NCBI GenBank assembly: GCA_051155735.1
Contig: DAXETX010000015.1
Coordinates: 1 to 13,503, forward strand
Reading direction: 5' to 3'
Source: JASJCP01 sp051155735
GTDB taxonomy: Bacteria; Cyanobacteriota; Cyanobacteriia; Cyanobacteriales; Xenococcaceae
Length of the DNA stretch: 13,503 bases
Positions 1 to 7,826 of the stretch are shown in pieces. The translations under genes were made by a program, and so were the position numbers. Numbering within the stretch: the stretch's first letter is position 1; the number at the start of each line of letters is the position of its first letter. The notes beneath the pieces are model-generated. The model saw nothing but the letters and a program-made list of their open reading frames with translations. It was not told where the DNA came from and searched no databases.

Positions 1-956
1 GCAACCATGAAATTGAATATGTTGACTATCCTTTAACTGCTAACAATGCTAGTCAATATGAAGATGCCGAAATAATTTCGACATTTATTTATTCCGATCT
101 TCACGGTAATGTATTGCAACAATTACCTAAATTAAAACTAATTGCCACTCGTTCTACGGGTTTTGACCATATCGATGTCGATTACTGTCGAGAACACAAT
201 ATCAAAGTCTGTAATGTTCCTACTTATGGCGAAAACACTGTAGCAGAACACGTTTTTGGACTGTTACTAACTATTAGCCATAAGTTGATGGAAGCTACTG
301 AACGCACTCGTAAAGGAGATTTTTCACTACAAAACCTGCAAGGTTTTGACTTACGAGGTAAAACTTTAGGTGTTATTGGTACTGGGAATATCGGTCTGTG
401 TGTAATTGAAATTGCTAAAGGCTTTCGCATGAAAGTAGTGGCTTTTGATGTTAAGCCCAAAGAAGATATGGCCGATCAATTAGGGTTTCGCTACGCTTCT
501 CTAGAAGAGGTTTTAGCCACGGCTGATGTGATTACCCTGCACGTTCCTGCTAATCCTAAAACAGAGAATCTGATTTCTACCGAACAGTTTAATCAAATGA
601 AAGAAGGAGTAGTGTTAATCAATACGGCTCGCGGTAGTCTAGTCGATACTCGCGCTTTAATTCGCGCTCTAGCCGAGGGAAAAGTAGCAGCAGCAGGACT
701 TGATGTTTTACCCGAAGAACCAGTGATGCGAGAAGAAGCAGAATTGTTACGCTCTGTTTATAGCCGACGCCATAACCTAGATACTTTGCTCGCAGATCAT
801 GTCTTATTACGTCTGCGCAATGTAATTATTACTCCCCATAGTGCTTTTAACACTCGTGAAGCAGTGCAACGCATTGCGGATACTACTGTAGATAATATTG
901 TGGCATTTGCCAAAGGACAACCTCAAGCGGTGGTTATTGGGAAAGAAAGTGACTAA
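1..956 (+). CDS. D-isomer-specific 2-hydroxyacid dehydrogenase, D-lactate dehydrogenase-like (5' truncated)
   Basis: The reading frame is open from base 3 to the stop at 954-956, giving 317 visible residues. The family is usually about 330 residues long, so only the extreme N-terminus is missing. The enzyme should reduce a 2-keto acid such as pyruvate to the D-2-hydroxy acid with NADH in the cytoplasm. Seen: a Rossmann GTGNIG motif (bases 378-395), with the acidic residue that selects NAD ending the second strand (VVAFD, Asp at 447-449). The catalytic set is complete: Arg in NTARGS (630-632), Glu in PEEP (717-719) and His in ITPHS (837-839). The segment between the Glu and the His is long and Arg/Leu-rich, as in D-lactate dehydrogenase-like members. 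An internal TTG at 114 could be mistaken for a start, but conserved-looking sequence continues upstream of it. The exact substrate cannot be read from sequence; other D-2-hydroxyacid dehydrogenases remain possible. Confidence 0.9.
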   Translation, partial: NHEIEYVDYPLTANNASQYEDAEIISTFIYSDLHGNVLQQLPKLKLIATRSTGFDHIDVDYCREHNIKVCNVPTYGENTVAEHVFGLLLTISHKLMEATERTRKGDFSLQNLQGFDLRGKTLGVIGTGNIGLCVIEIAKGFRMKVVAFDVKPKEDMADQLGFRYASLEEVLATADVITLHVPANPKTENLISTEQFNQMKEGVVLINTARGSLVDTRALIRALAEGKVAAAGLDVLPEEPVMREEAELLRSVYSRRHNLDTLLADHVLLRLRNVIITPHSAFNTREAVQRIADTTVDNIVAFAKGQPQAVVIGKESD

Positions 957-958
957 TA

Positions 959-999
959 CTAAATCCGTTTAATAAAAAATATTATCGAATCGGATTTAG
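959..999. repeat. Inverted repeat after the dehydrogenase gene
   Basis: CTAAATCCG (959-967) is repeated inverted as CGGATTTAG (991-999), around a 23-base AT-rich loop and 2 bases after the dehydrogenase stop. It could act as a weak terminator for that gene, but no T-tract follows on the + strand, so its role is uncertain. Confidence 0.4.
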
Positions 1000-1002
1000 G
1001 AT

Positions 1003-1038
1003 AAAAAATATAGGGACGTTCTCTAGAACGTCCCTATA
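1003..1038 (-). terminator. Intrinsic terminator of chlH: 14-bp stem plus T-tract
   Basis: Bases 1009-1022 and 1025-1038 are perfect inverted copies (TATAGGGACGTTCT and its complement) separated by 2 bases. Read on the - strand, the stem is followed by six T residues (complement of 1003-1008). This is the normal form of a rho-independent terminator, 36 bases past the chlH stop. Perfect symmetry means the hairpin also forms in + strand RNA, but no T-tract follows there. The GGGACGTTCT...AGAACGTCCC core also looks like a dispersed palindrome; that is an inference that needs a genome count. Confidence 0.75.
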
Positions 1039-1074
1039 GAGTCATGCTGTTATGTTGCCCAAATTGACAATTAT

Positions 1075-4000
1075 TTATTCAATTCCTTCAATCTTGTCTT
1101 CCACTTCTTGGTATAACTGGCGCAATCTATCGAGGTTTTCTGCTGAAGTTTCCCAATAACCACGTCCGTTAACTTCAAGTAATGTACCCACAATCTTACG
1201 GAAAGAATTGGGATTCATCTCCATGAGACGCTTGCACATTTCGGGGTCATCGATGAAGGTAGTGTTGACATCTTCATAAACCCAGTTATCTACAGCATCT
1301 GCTGTGGCACTCCAGCCCATGGTATTAACTAAACGTTTGGAGAGTTCGCGAACACCTTCATAGCCGTGACTTAGCATACCTTCATACCATTTAGGATTGA
1401 GTAGTTTGGTACGTGCATCCAAGCGAACGGTTTCCGATAAGGTGCGAATTTGGGCGTTAGCTGTAGTGGTGTCAGCAATGAAAGATGCTGGTTTTTTCCC
1501 ATCATCGCGGAGACTGGCGACAATTTTAGTCGGGTCAGAATCAAAGTAATGAGATACGTCAGTCAGGCTGATTTCCGAAGAATCTAAGTTTTGGAAAGTA
1601 ACATCGGCAGTTTTGAGAGATTTTTCAAATATTTGACGGTTTTCGCTCATAATTCCTGGGTTATCAGAATCAAAAGCAAAAGATTTACGGTTGAGGTACA
1701 TACTTTGTAATTCTTTTTCTTCTTCCCAACTGCTGTTTTCTACTGCCAGATTAATGTTGGAAGAGTATGAACCAGAAGAGTTAGAAAAGATACGAGTTGC
1801 TGCCTGACGCAGGTTAATACCCATTTCTGCTGCTTGTTCTAGAGCGTGTTTGCGCACAAAGTTCATCTCACTGGGTTCATCGGCTTCGGCTGCCATTTTC
1901 ACTGCTTGGTCTAACAGGTTCATTTGGTTGATAAATAAATCGCGGAAGACACCAGAACAGTTTACTACCACATCAATCCGAGGACGACCTAACTCTTCTA
2001 AAGGAATCAATTCTAGTTTGTTGACTCTGCCTAAAGCATCGGGTACGGGACGCACCCCTACCATCCACATAATTTGAGCGAGGGATTCACCGTAGGTTTT
2101 TATATTATCTGTTCCCCAAAGCACACAGGCAATAGTTTCAGGATAATTACCGTTGTTATCTTGCTTTTGTCTGGCAATCAATCTATCTACGACGACTTTG
2201 GCGCATTTAACCGCAGCTAAGGTAGGAATCGATTGAGGGTCTAAAGCGTGGATATTTTTCCCTGTAGGTAGAACATTGGGGTTACGGATGGGGTCGCCAC
2301 CAGGACCAGGTAAGACATATTCTCCTTCTAAGGCTTTGAGGAGTCCCCCTAGTTCTTGGTCAGCGCAAATTTGTTCTAAACAGAATTCGAGATATTCAAA
2401 CAGAGGTTTCAGGAGTTCTTGATCTACGTTGGTGTAACCCAAATCATGTAAAGCTTTTACCCAAGGTTCTTTTTTGCCAATATTAAAGAAGTTAAGTTTG
2501 GATACCATAGAAACTCTACCTTCAGCATCAATTTGCGCTTTAACTAAAGCTGATACAGCAGCGCGAGTTGCTTGAGTGATGTCTTGGAACAGTTGCACGT
2601 CTGTTAGAACACCACGGTCGTTATTGGAGTAAACTTCATCAATATCTCTATTAATACTTTGAGCAATAATGCGGGGAAGAGAAACAAGTCCGTCTTCTTC
2701 TCTATCTAAAGCGGCAATATTAACCAGAGTCGCAATTGCTTCTTCGGCGGTAGGAGGTTTACCAATGACGTGTAAGCCACAAGGTAAGAGACGAGATTCG
2801 ATTTCCATGAGTTTTTTATAGACTAAACCGATAATAGTGTCTCGTTCTTCCTGGGTTAATTCTTTGGCAGCTTTTTCGGGAAAGTCAATATCTTTGTCGA
2901 GATTGACAATGCGAGCTTGATCCATTACTGTATCGACAATCTGGATACCGCGTCCGCTATCTTTTAAACTTTGGTAAGAACCAATTAATTCCCCCAATTC
3001 TTTTAACCCTTTATAGAGTCCTGCGTTTTCTGCAGGAGGAGTTAGGTAAGAGATAGTCGAAGCATAACCGCGACGTTTAGCAATGGTTGCCTCTGAAGGA
3101 TTATTGGCAGCATAGTAATAGATGTTGGGAATTGAACCAATTAGGCTGTCGGGATAGCATTCGCCAGACATTCCCATCTGCTTACCAGGCATAAATTCTA
3201 ATGAACCGTGAGTACCAAAGTGTAATACTGCATCAGCCTCCCAGATTTTTTCTAAATAAGTGTAGTAAGCGGCAAAACCATGATGGGGTGAAGCGGATTT
3301 AGAAAATAAAAGTAACATGGGGTCGCCTTCGTAACCAAAGGTAGGCTGTACCCCAATAAATACATTACCGAAATGCTTGCCGTAAATTAAAAGATTTTGT
3401 CCGTCACTATTAAGATGTCCTGGTGGCTGTCCCCAGTTTTCTTCTAGCTTAGTCGAGTAAGGCGTGAGTTTTTCATACTCTTCGACCGACATTCTGTAAG
3501 CAATATTTAATTCAGGAGAAGCGTATTGCGCTTGCGCATCATGAATGACTGCTTCCATTAATTCTTTAGGAGAAGCGGGTAATTCTGGGAGGTCGTAGCC
3601 GTTACCTTTGAGTCCTTTTAATACTTCATAGATAGAACCAAAAACATCTAGGTAAGCAGCAGTTCCCACATTACCTTTATCAGGAGGGAAACTAAAGACT
3701 GTGATGGCAACTTTTTTTTGTAGTTTGGGTTTTTTACGGAGATTGCCCCATTTTAAAGCTCTTTGGGCGATCGCCTCGATTCTATCCTGTAAAGCAATAG
3801 CTCGTCCAGTATTACCATCACGACCTGATAAAATAATTGGCTCAATTGCTCCATCTAGTTCTGGGATCGCAATTTGGAGGGCTACCTGCACGGGATGTAA
3901 ACCCAGTTCGCTGTCTTCCCATTCTTCGGTAGTTTGAAACACTAAGGGCAAAGCTACCATGTAAGGACGATTGAGACTTTTTAAAGAGTCAATCGCTTTG

Positions 4001-5073
4001 GGATGGTCTTGTCTAGCTGGACCTCCTACTAAAGCAAAACCAGTTAAGGAAATAACAACATCAATTAAGGGATGTTTTTCTGTACCCTTGGTCAGCCCCG
4101 TAACTTCCCAAAAGTACTCATCGACTGGTTTAGAAAAATCTAACCCACCAGCAAAGACAGGAATAACTCGCGCTCCCATAGCTTCAAGTTCTTGCACCAT
4201 CGCGACATAGTGAGCATCATCTTTAGTCACCAGATGAGTCCGTTGCAAGACTATGCCCACACAAGGAGCTAAAGGGTCTTTGAGGTCATCAGAAATATCG
4301 CTGCGACTGTTGTACCAGTTAAGATATTCTTTGACATCCTCAAACATTTGTGGGGCTAAAGGATGCCAGACACCCATATCGGGATAGACAATCGGCTCTT
4401 GGTAGGTTACTCCTTGGGCAATATTTTTATCTTTATAAACATATTTGTCTGCTAACATCAGCAGGAAGTTTTCCAGATTATCCGAGTTACCACCTAGCCA
4501 ATACTGGAAACTCAGCATAAAGTTGCGAGCATCCTGGGCTTTTTCTACAGGTAAGTATTTTAAAACTTTGGGTAAAGTGCGTAACAACTTCAGCATCGCA
4601 TCTTGGAAAGAGCTTCCCGAATTTTCTTTCCGCTTGCGCATAAATTGCGCAATGGCACTTTTGGACTGTCCTAATTGCGCCATCGAAAAGCTGCCCATTT
4701 TGTTGAGGCGCATTACTTCAGGCATTGAAGGAAAGACAATAGCAGCATCTAACCTTTCTCGGTGAGGAGTAACGGCAGCGACTACTTTCTGTGCTAAATC
4801 TTCAATAAAAATCAAAGAGGCAATAAAGATGTTCGCTTGGGCTATATCTTGCTCGAAGTTGTGATAGTTTTCTTCATTTCTTAATTCTTCGATTAAATAA
4901 CCACTCAGTTCAATGGCGAGATGGGGATTATTTTGGTTAATGTTTCTAGCTGCTTCAGTTAGAGTGCTTTGATACTGAGGCTCTAGCACGACATAGACCA
5001 CCCTCAGCAAATCACGCCCATTGAGGTTTTCTGGTGTTACGCGACGTATGGTGGACTTGACGTGAGTGAACAT
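1075..5073 (-). CDS. chlH: Magnesium chelatase large subunit ChlH (porphyrin-binding)
   Basis: ChlH binds protoporphyrin IX and, driven by the ChlI-ChlD AAA+ motor, inserts Mg2+, the first committed step of chlorophyll synthesis. The 1332 residues match the usual cyanobacterial length of about 1330. The N-terminus (MFTHVKSTIRRV) and the run VFPSMPEVMRLNKMGSFSMA are typical of cyanobacterial ChlH. The N-terminal head domain covers roughly residues 1-165; the rest is the CobN/ChlH chelatase fold. HFGTHGSLEFMPGK contains His622 and Glu626, in the conserved segment where a Glu has been implicated in catalysis in cyanobacterial ChlH. The ATG is set by an AAGGAG ribosome binding site and by family agreement. 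The gene stands alone, with divergent and convergent neighbours, no chlI or chlD nearby, and its own terminator at 1003-1038. It is intact. CobN is excluded by length and by the N-terminal head. Confidence 0.98.
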   Translation of the reverse strand: MFTHVKSTIRRVTPENLNGRDLLRVVYVVLEPQYQSTLTEAARNINQNNPHLAIELSGYLIEELRNEENYHNFEQDIAQANIFIASLIFIEDLAQKVVAAVTPHRERLDAAIVFPSMPEVMRLNKMGSFSMAQLGQSKSAIAQFMRKRKENSGSSFQDAMLKLLRTLPKVLKYLPVEKAQDARNFMLSFQYWLGGNSDNLENFLLMLADKYVYKDKNIAQGVTYQEPIVYPDMGVWHPLAPQMFEDVKEYLNWYNSRSDISDDLKDPLAPCVGIVLQRTHLVTKDDAHYVAMVQELEAMGARVIPVFAGGLDFSKPVDEYFWEVTGLTKGTEKHPLIDVVISLTGFALVGGPARQDHPKAIDSLKSLNRPYMVALPLVFQTTEEWEDSELGLHPVQVALQIAIPELDGAIEPIILSGRDGNTGRAIALQDRIEAIAQRALKWGNLRKKPKLQKKVAITVFSFPPDKGNVGTAAYLDVFGSIYEVLKGLKGNGYDLPELPASPKELMEAVIHDAQAQYASPELNIAYRMSVEEYEKLTPYSTKLEENWGQPPGHLNSDGQNLLIYGKHFGNVFIGVQPTFGYEGDPMLLLFSKSASPHHGFAAYYTYLEKIWEADAVLHFGTHGSLEFMPGKQMGMSGECYPDSLIGSIPNIYYYAANNPSEATIAKRRGYASTISYLTPPAENAGLYKGLKELGELIGSYQSLKDSGRGIQIVDTVMDQARIVNLDKDIDFPEKAAKELTQEERDTIIGLVYKKLMEIESRLLPCGLHVIGKPPTAEEAIATLVNIAALDREEDGLVSLPRIIAQSINRDIDEVYSNNDRGVLTDVQLFQDITQATRAAVSALVKAQIDAEGRVSMVSKLNFFNIGKKEPWVKALHDLGYTNVDQELLKPLFEYLEFCLEQICADQELGGLLKALEGEYVLPGPGGDPIRNPNVLPTGKNIHALDPQSIPTLAAVKCAKVVVDRLIARQKQDNNGNYPETIACVLWGTDNIKTYGESLAQIMWMVGVRPVPDALGRVNKLELIPLEELGRPRIDVVVNCSGVFRDLFINQMNLLDQAVKMAAEADEPSEMNFVRKHALEQAAEMGINLRQAATRIFSNSSGSYSSNINLAVENSSWEEEKELQSMYLNRKSFAFDSDNPGIMSENRQIFEKSLKTADVTFQNLDSSEISLTDVSHYFDSDPTKIVASLRDDGKKPASFIADTTTANAQIRTLSETVRLDARTKLLNPKWYEGMLSHGYEGVRELSKRLVNTMGWSATADAVDNWVYEDVNTTFIDDPEMCKRLMEMNPNSFRKIVGTLLEVNGRGYWETSAENLDRLRQLYQEVEDKIEGIE

Positions 5074-5083
5074 AGACTTGATT

Positions 5084-5089
5084 CTCCTT
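5084..5089 (-). promoter_or_regulatory. Ribosome binding site of chlH
   Basis: On the - strand AAGGAG lies 10 bases before the ATG at 5073. It is a strong Shine-Dalgarno for this window, where most other genes have weak or no visible SD, and it fixes the chlH start. Confidence 0.75.
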
Positions 5090-5127
5090 CTGAGTTTGGG
5101 GCGACTTACAATCTACGGTTCTAGTAG

Positions 5128-5141
5128 GTAGTTAAGCCTAC
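5128..5141. promoter_or_regulatory. Possible NtcA-type site (GTA-N8-TAC)
   Basis: GTAGTTAAGCCTAC fits the GTAN8TAC pattern of the cyanobacterial nitrogen regulator NtcA. It overlaps the proposed chlH -10 element, a position that would suggest repression rather than activation. It also sits within an AGTAGG...CCTACT inverted repeat (5123-5142). The pattern has only six fixed bases, so it is expected by chance a few times in a window of this size. Confidence 0.2.
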
Positions 5142-5163
5142 TTAGACAACGGGCTACTGTTAA
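5135..5163 (-). promoter_or_regulatory. Candidate chlH promoter
   Basis: On the - strand TTAACA (complement of 5158-5163, five of six to the -35 consensus) is followed after 17 bases by TAGGCT (complement of 5135-5140), which fits the cyanobacterial TAnnnT -10 form. It would give a 5' leader of about 55 bases. The -10 is weak and the region is AT-rich, so chance is possible. Confidence 0.35.
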
Positions 5164-5345
5164 ATGTTTTTAGCAAAAAATGTTGCGCAAAAACCGCATA
5201 TCTCTTTATTTGACACAATTTTATAAAAATACCGACATATTTTGTTACAAAGTTTGACTTTTATTGTGAGTAATTGCTCAAAATTTTGTTTATAAAATTT
5301 AATATATTTAATATTGACAAATAAGTAAATTAATGAACTACCTAA

Positions 5346-5382
5346 AATTAAATTGCTTAAACATCACAAATAATTAAATTGC
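5346..5382. repeat. 11-base direct repeat pair upstream of the PBP gene
   Basis: AATTAAATTGC occurs at 5346-5356 and again at 5372-5382, a period of 26 bases, the second copy ending 1 base before the candidate -10 TACAAT. The spacing and position would suit a regulator site, but the sequence is mostly A and T, so chance is plausible. Confidence 0.35.
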
Positions 5383-5383
5383 C

Positions 5384-5389
5384 TACAAT
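5384..5389 (+). promoter_or_regulatory. Candidate -10 element of the PBP gene
   Basis: TACAAT (five of six to TATAAT) is followed by an A/G-rich start region about 55-60 bases before the ATG at 5450. No good -35 lies 16-18 bases upstream, so it would be an activator-dependent type promoter if real. Confidence 0.3.
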
Positions 5390-5449
5390 AGGGATAAATT
5401 TACGTCCTCAGAAATTGATTTAGGTGTCCGAACTTTTTGACAAAATACA

Positions 5450-7687
5450 ATGACTAGGAATAATTCCCCATCTCCAGTAAGCAAAATCATTACTCAGGCA
5501 GTACAAAACATTCAATCAAAGGTAAATTTTCGGGCGTTAAAACTCAAAAAAGAGCGACCTGTACCAGAAATTAGGGTGCAAGATGGTAGTGGCAGAGAAC
5601 AAATTTACCCGCTATTAGGCGATCGCTATACTCTTGGGCGGAGTTCCCGCTGTGATATTCAGATCCCTAATGTCATAGTTAGCCAAGAACATTGCAGTCT
5701 CAAAAGAAATAAAAAACAGCCTCGCTCTTTTATCGTGCAAGACGAAAACTCGACCAATGGGATATATCGAGGCAAAAAACGGTTTAATTCATTTTCTTTG
5801 TATCACGGCGAAAGCTTTACTCTTAGTCCGCCAGAATTGCAAGATGCAGTTGCCGTGCAATATTACAATCCGCCACCGTTATGGATGAAACTGCTTCGCT
5901 ATACTCTTTATGGAACAGGAGGATTATTGGGCTTTTTGGTAATTGGTATGGGTTGGGAATGGTCCAAAGTTAAAGTTTATCCTTTACCTAGAGAAGCAAC
6001 TCGACCAGTAGTAGTCTATGCCAGAGACGGCGCAACGCCAATTAATCCTGTGGCGCAAAATACTCACCAAGAGTTAAAACGCCTGAAAGAGTTTTCTCCT
6101 TATCTTCCCAAAGCAGTAATCGCTTCAGAAGACAGCCGTTACTATTGGCATTTTGGTGTCGATCCTTATGGTATTGCTAGAGCCATTGTAATTAATTTGC
6201 GGGCTTCGGAACTCAAACAAGGTGCGAGTACCATTACCCAACAGCTTGCTAGGAGTCTTTTTCCTGAAGTGGGCAGACAAAACACCGCAGGTAGAAAGTT
6301 ACGAGAAATGTTAGTCGCCCTGAAACTAGAAGCTTTTTACAGCAAAGACCAAATTTTAAAAACTTACCTAAATCGAGTTTATCTGGGAGTGGGGACTTAC
6401 GGCTTTGAAGATGCAGCCCAATTTTACTTTGAGAAATCTGCTACTGATTTGACTTTATCTGAAGCAGCTACTTTAGTGGCAATTTTACCAGCCCCCAATG
6501 CTTATAATCCTGTGAAGGATTATGAAACAGCGATCGCCTTAAGAAATCGCGTCATCGATCGGATGCAGAAGCTAAAAATGGTAAGTGAGGCAGCAGCCAA
6601 CCGTGCTAGGCGATCGCGAATTGAAGTCAGCCCTAATGCCCGTCGGACTCTTTCTAACACAGTTGCACCTTATTTTTACGCTTATGTTCTAGACGAATTG
6701 CAAGCTTTGTTGGGGACAGAAGTAGCCCAAGAAGGCAACTTTATTGTCGAGACAGCTTTAGACTTAGATTTACAAAAAGCTGCGGATTTATCGCTGCGTA
6801 ATTCGATAACTGAGGATGGTGCTAGATCGGATTTTTCTCAAGGCGCATTAGTTACCTTAGATACTGAGACAGGAGAAATTGTGGCACTAGTCGGAGGTTT
6901 GGACTACAATCAAAGTCAGTTTAATCGCGTTACCCAAGCTAAAAGACAACCAGGATCGACCTTTAAAGTATTTGCTTACGCTGCTGCCTTAGAAAGAGGC
7001 ATCGATCCTGATACAAAATATTCTTGTAGTCCTGTGGCTTGGAAAGGACAAAGCTATAAAGCCTGTGAAAGAAGTAGCGGAGAGATCGATCTCGATCAAG
7101 GCTTAGCATTATCGGAAAATGCGATCGCCCTTAGAGTGGCTCAAGATGTTGGCTTAAATAGAGTCGAAGATATGGCGCAACGTTTGGGTATCGAATCACC
7201 TCTAACTTTAGCTCCTGGTTTAGTTTTAGGACAAAGTGAAGTCAGTGTCTTAGAAATTACTGGTGCTTATGGGGCTTTAGCTAATGATGGAATTTGGTAT
7301 CGTCCTCATGCTATTAAAAGAATTTTAGATGGTGGAGATTGCACTGATAACAACGATATCGATACTTGTCGAGAAATTTATAATTTTAATCAACAGCCAG
7401 AAAATCGCAGAGAAGCTGTTAGTGAAAGAGTCGCGGATCGCATGACTAAAATGTTAAGAAAAGTTATTAAAGATGGTACGGGAAAGGCTGCTAAACTCGG
7501 AGAAGGAGAGGCGGGAAAAACAGGAACAACTGATAATAATGTCGATCTTTGGTTTATTGGCTATGTACCAGAAATAGATTTGGTAACAGGTATCTGGCTG
7601 GGTAATGATGATAACTCGCCAACTCGCGGCAGTAGTGGACAAGCTGCTAAGTTGTGGGGTGAATATATGCAAGAATTTGTCGATTAA
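5450..7687 (+). CDS. FHA-domain class A penicillin-binding protein (GT51 transglycosylase + transpeptidase)
   Basis: A bifunctional PBP1A-type enzyme that polymerises lipid II into glycan strands and cross-links stem peptides on the outer face of the inner membrane. Order in the 745 residues: a basic N-terminus (1-42); an FHA domain (about 43-135) with Gly63-Arg64, Ser78/His81 and Ser101-Thr102-Asn103-Gly104, the usual phosphothreonine-binding residues; one membrane helix (about 147-170); GT51 with catalytic Glu227 (SEDSRYYWH), GASTITQQLAR and second Glu286; then a transpeptidase with Ser503-x-x-Lys506, SEN at 555-557 and KTGT at 690-693. All catalytic motifs are intact. The FHA precedes the membrane helix and so lies in the cytoplasm, where Ser/Thr kinases act. 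A stop codon 12 bases before the ATG limits the start; no clear Shine-Dalgarno is seen. FHA-PBP fusions occur in other cyanobacteria, so this is not unique. Confidence 0.95.
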   Translation: MTRNNSPSPVSKIITQAVQNIQSKVNFRALKLKKERPVPEIRVQDGSGREQIYPLLGDRYTLGRSSRCDIQIPNVIVSQEHCSLKRNKKQPRSFIVQDENSTNGIYRGKKRFNSFSLYHGESFTLSPPELQDAVAVQYYNPPPLWMKLLRYTLYGTGGLLGFLVIGMGWEWSKVKVYPLPREATRPVVVYARDGATPINPVAQNTHQELKRLKEFSPYLPKAVIASEDSRYYWHFGVDPYGIARAIVINLRASELKQGASTITQQLARSLFPEVGRQNTAGRKLREMLVALKLEAFYSKDQILKTYLNRVYLGVGTYGFEDAAQFYFEKSATDLTLSEAATLVAILPAPNAYNPVKDYETAIALRNRVIDRMQKLKMVSEAAANRARRSRIEVSPNARRTLSNTVAPYFYAYVLDELQALLGTEVAQEGNFIVETALDLDLQKAADLSLRNSITEDGARSDFSQGALVTLDTETGEIVALVGGLDYNQSQFNRVTQAKRQPGSTFKVFAYAAALERGIDPDTKYSCSPVAWKGQSYKACERSSGEIDLDQGLALSENAIALRVAQDVGLNRVEDMAQRLGIESPLTLAPGLVLGQSEVSVLEITGAYGALANDGIWYRPHAIKRILDGGDCTDNNDIDTCREIYNFNQQPENRREAVSERVADRMTKMLRKVIKDGTGKAAKLGEGEAGKTGTTDNNVDLWFIGYVPEIDLVTGIWLGNDDNSPTRGSSGQAAKLWGEYMQEFVD

Positions 7688-7826
7688 TATTTTTACCTAC
7701 TTAATGGTTGCAGCGATCGCCATAATTTTAGCTGCGACATTATTATAGATAAGCAGATTTTTATTAAGTCACTTATCCCTCTGGTTTCTATTGGGAATAA
7801 CTATACTTATTTTTGTTTCATCTAAT

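Larger units (their letters stand above)
5074..5449. other. 376-base divergent spacer between chlH and the PBP gene
   Basis: This very AT-rich stretch codes for nothing convincing. It holds the chlH ribosome binding site and candidate promoter near its left side, an AGTAGG/CCTACT inverted repeat at 5123-5142, and a pair of 11-base direct repeats plus a TACAAT element near its right side. No RNA gene or riboswitch fold was recognised. Confidence 0.6.

Noticed and set aside
1850..4765. Several open frames of 75-106 codons on the + strand inside chlH
   Set aside because: They lie wholly antisense to a strongly conserved gene, have no ribosome sites and no recognisable products.
5333..5377. A 14-codon ATG frame in the chlH-PBP spacer
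   Set aside because: Too short, no ribosome binding site, composition typical of AT-rich non-coding DNA.
5437..5464. A TTGACA-16-AATAAT promoter-like match spanning the PBP start codon
   Set aside because: It would start transcription inside the gene and force a start such as GTG 5576, losing the basic N-terminus. No supporting ribosome site was seen, and AT-rich DNA gives such matches by chance.
7748..7777. GATAAG/CTTATC inverted repeat between the convergent PBP and exported-protein genes
   Set aside because: Only 6 bp with an 18-base loop and no T-tract on either strand; not enough for a terminator call.
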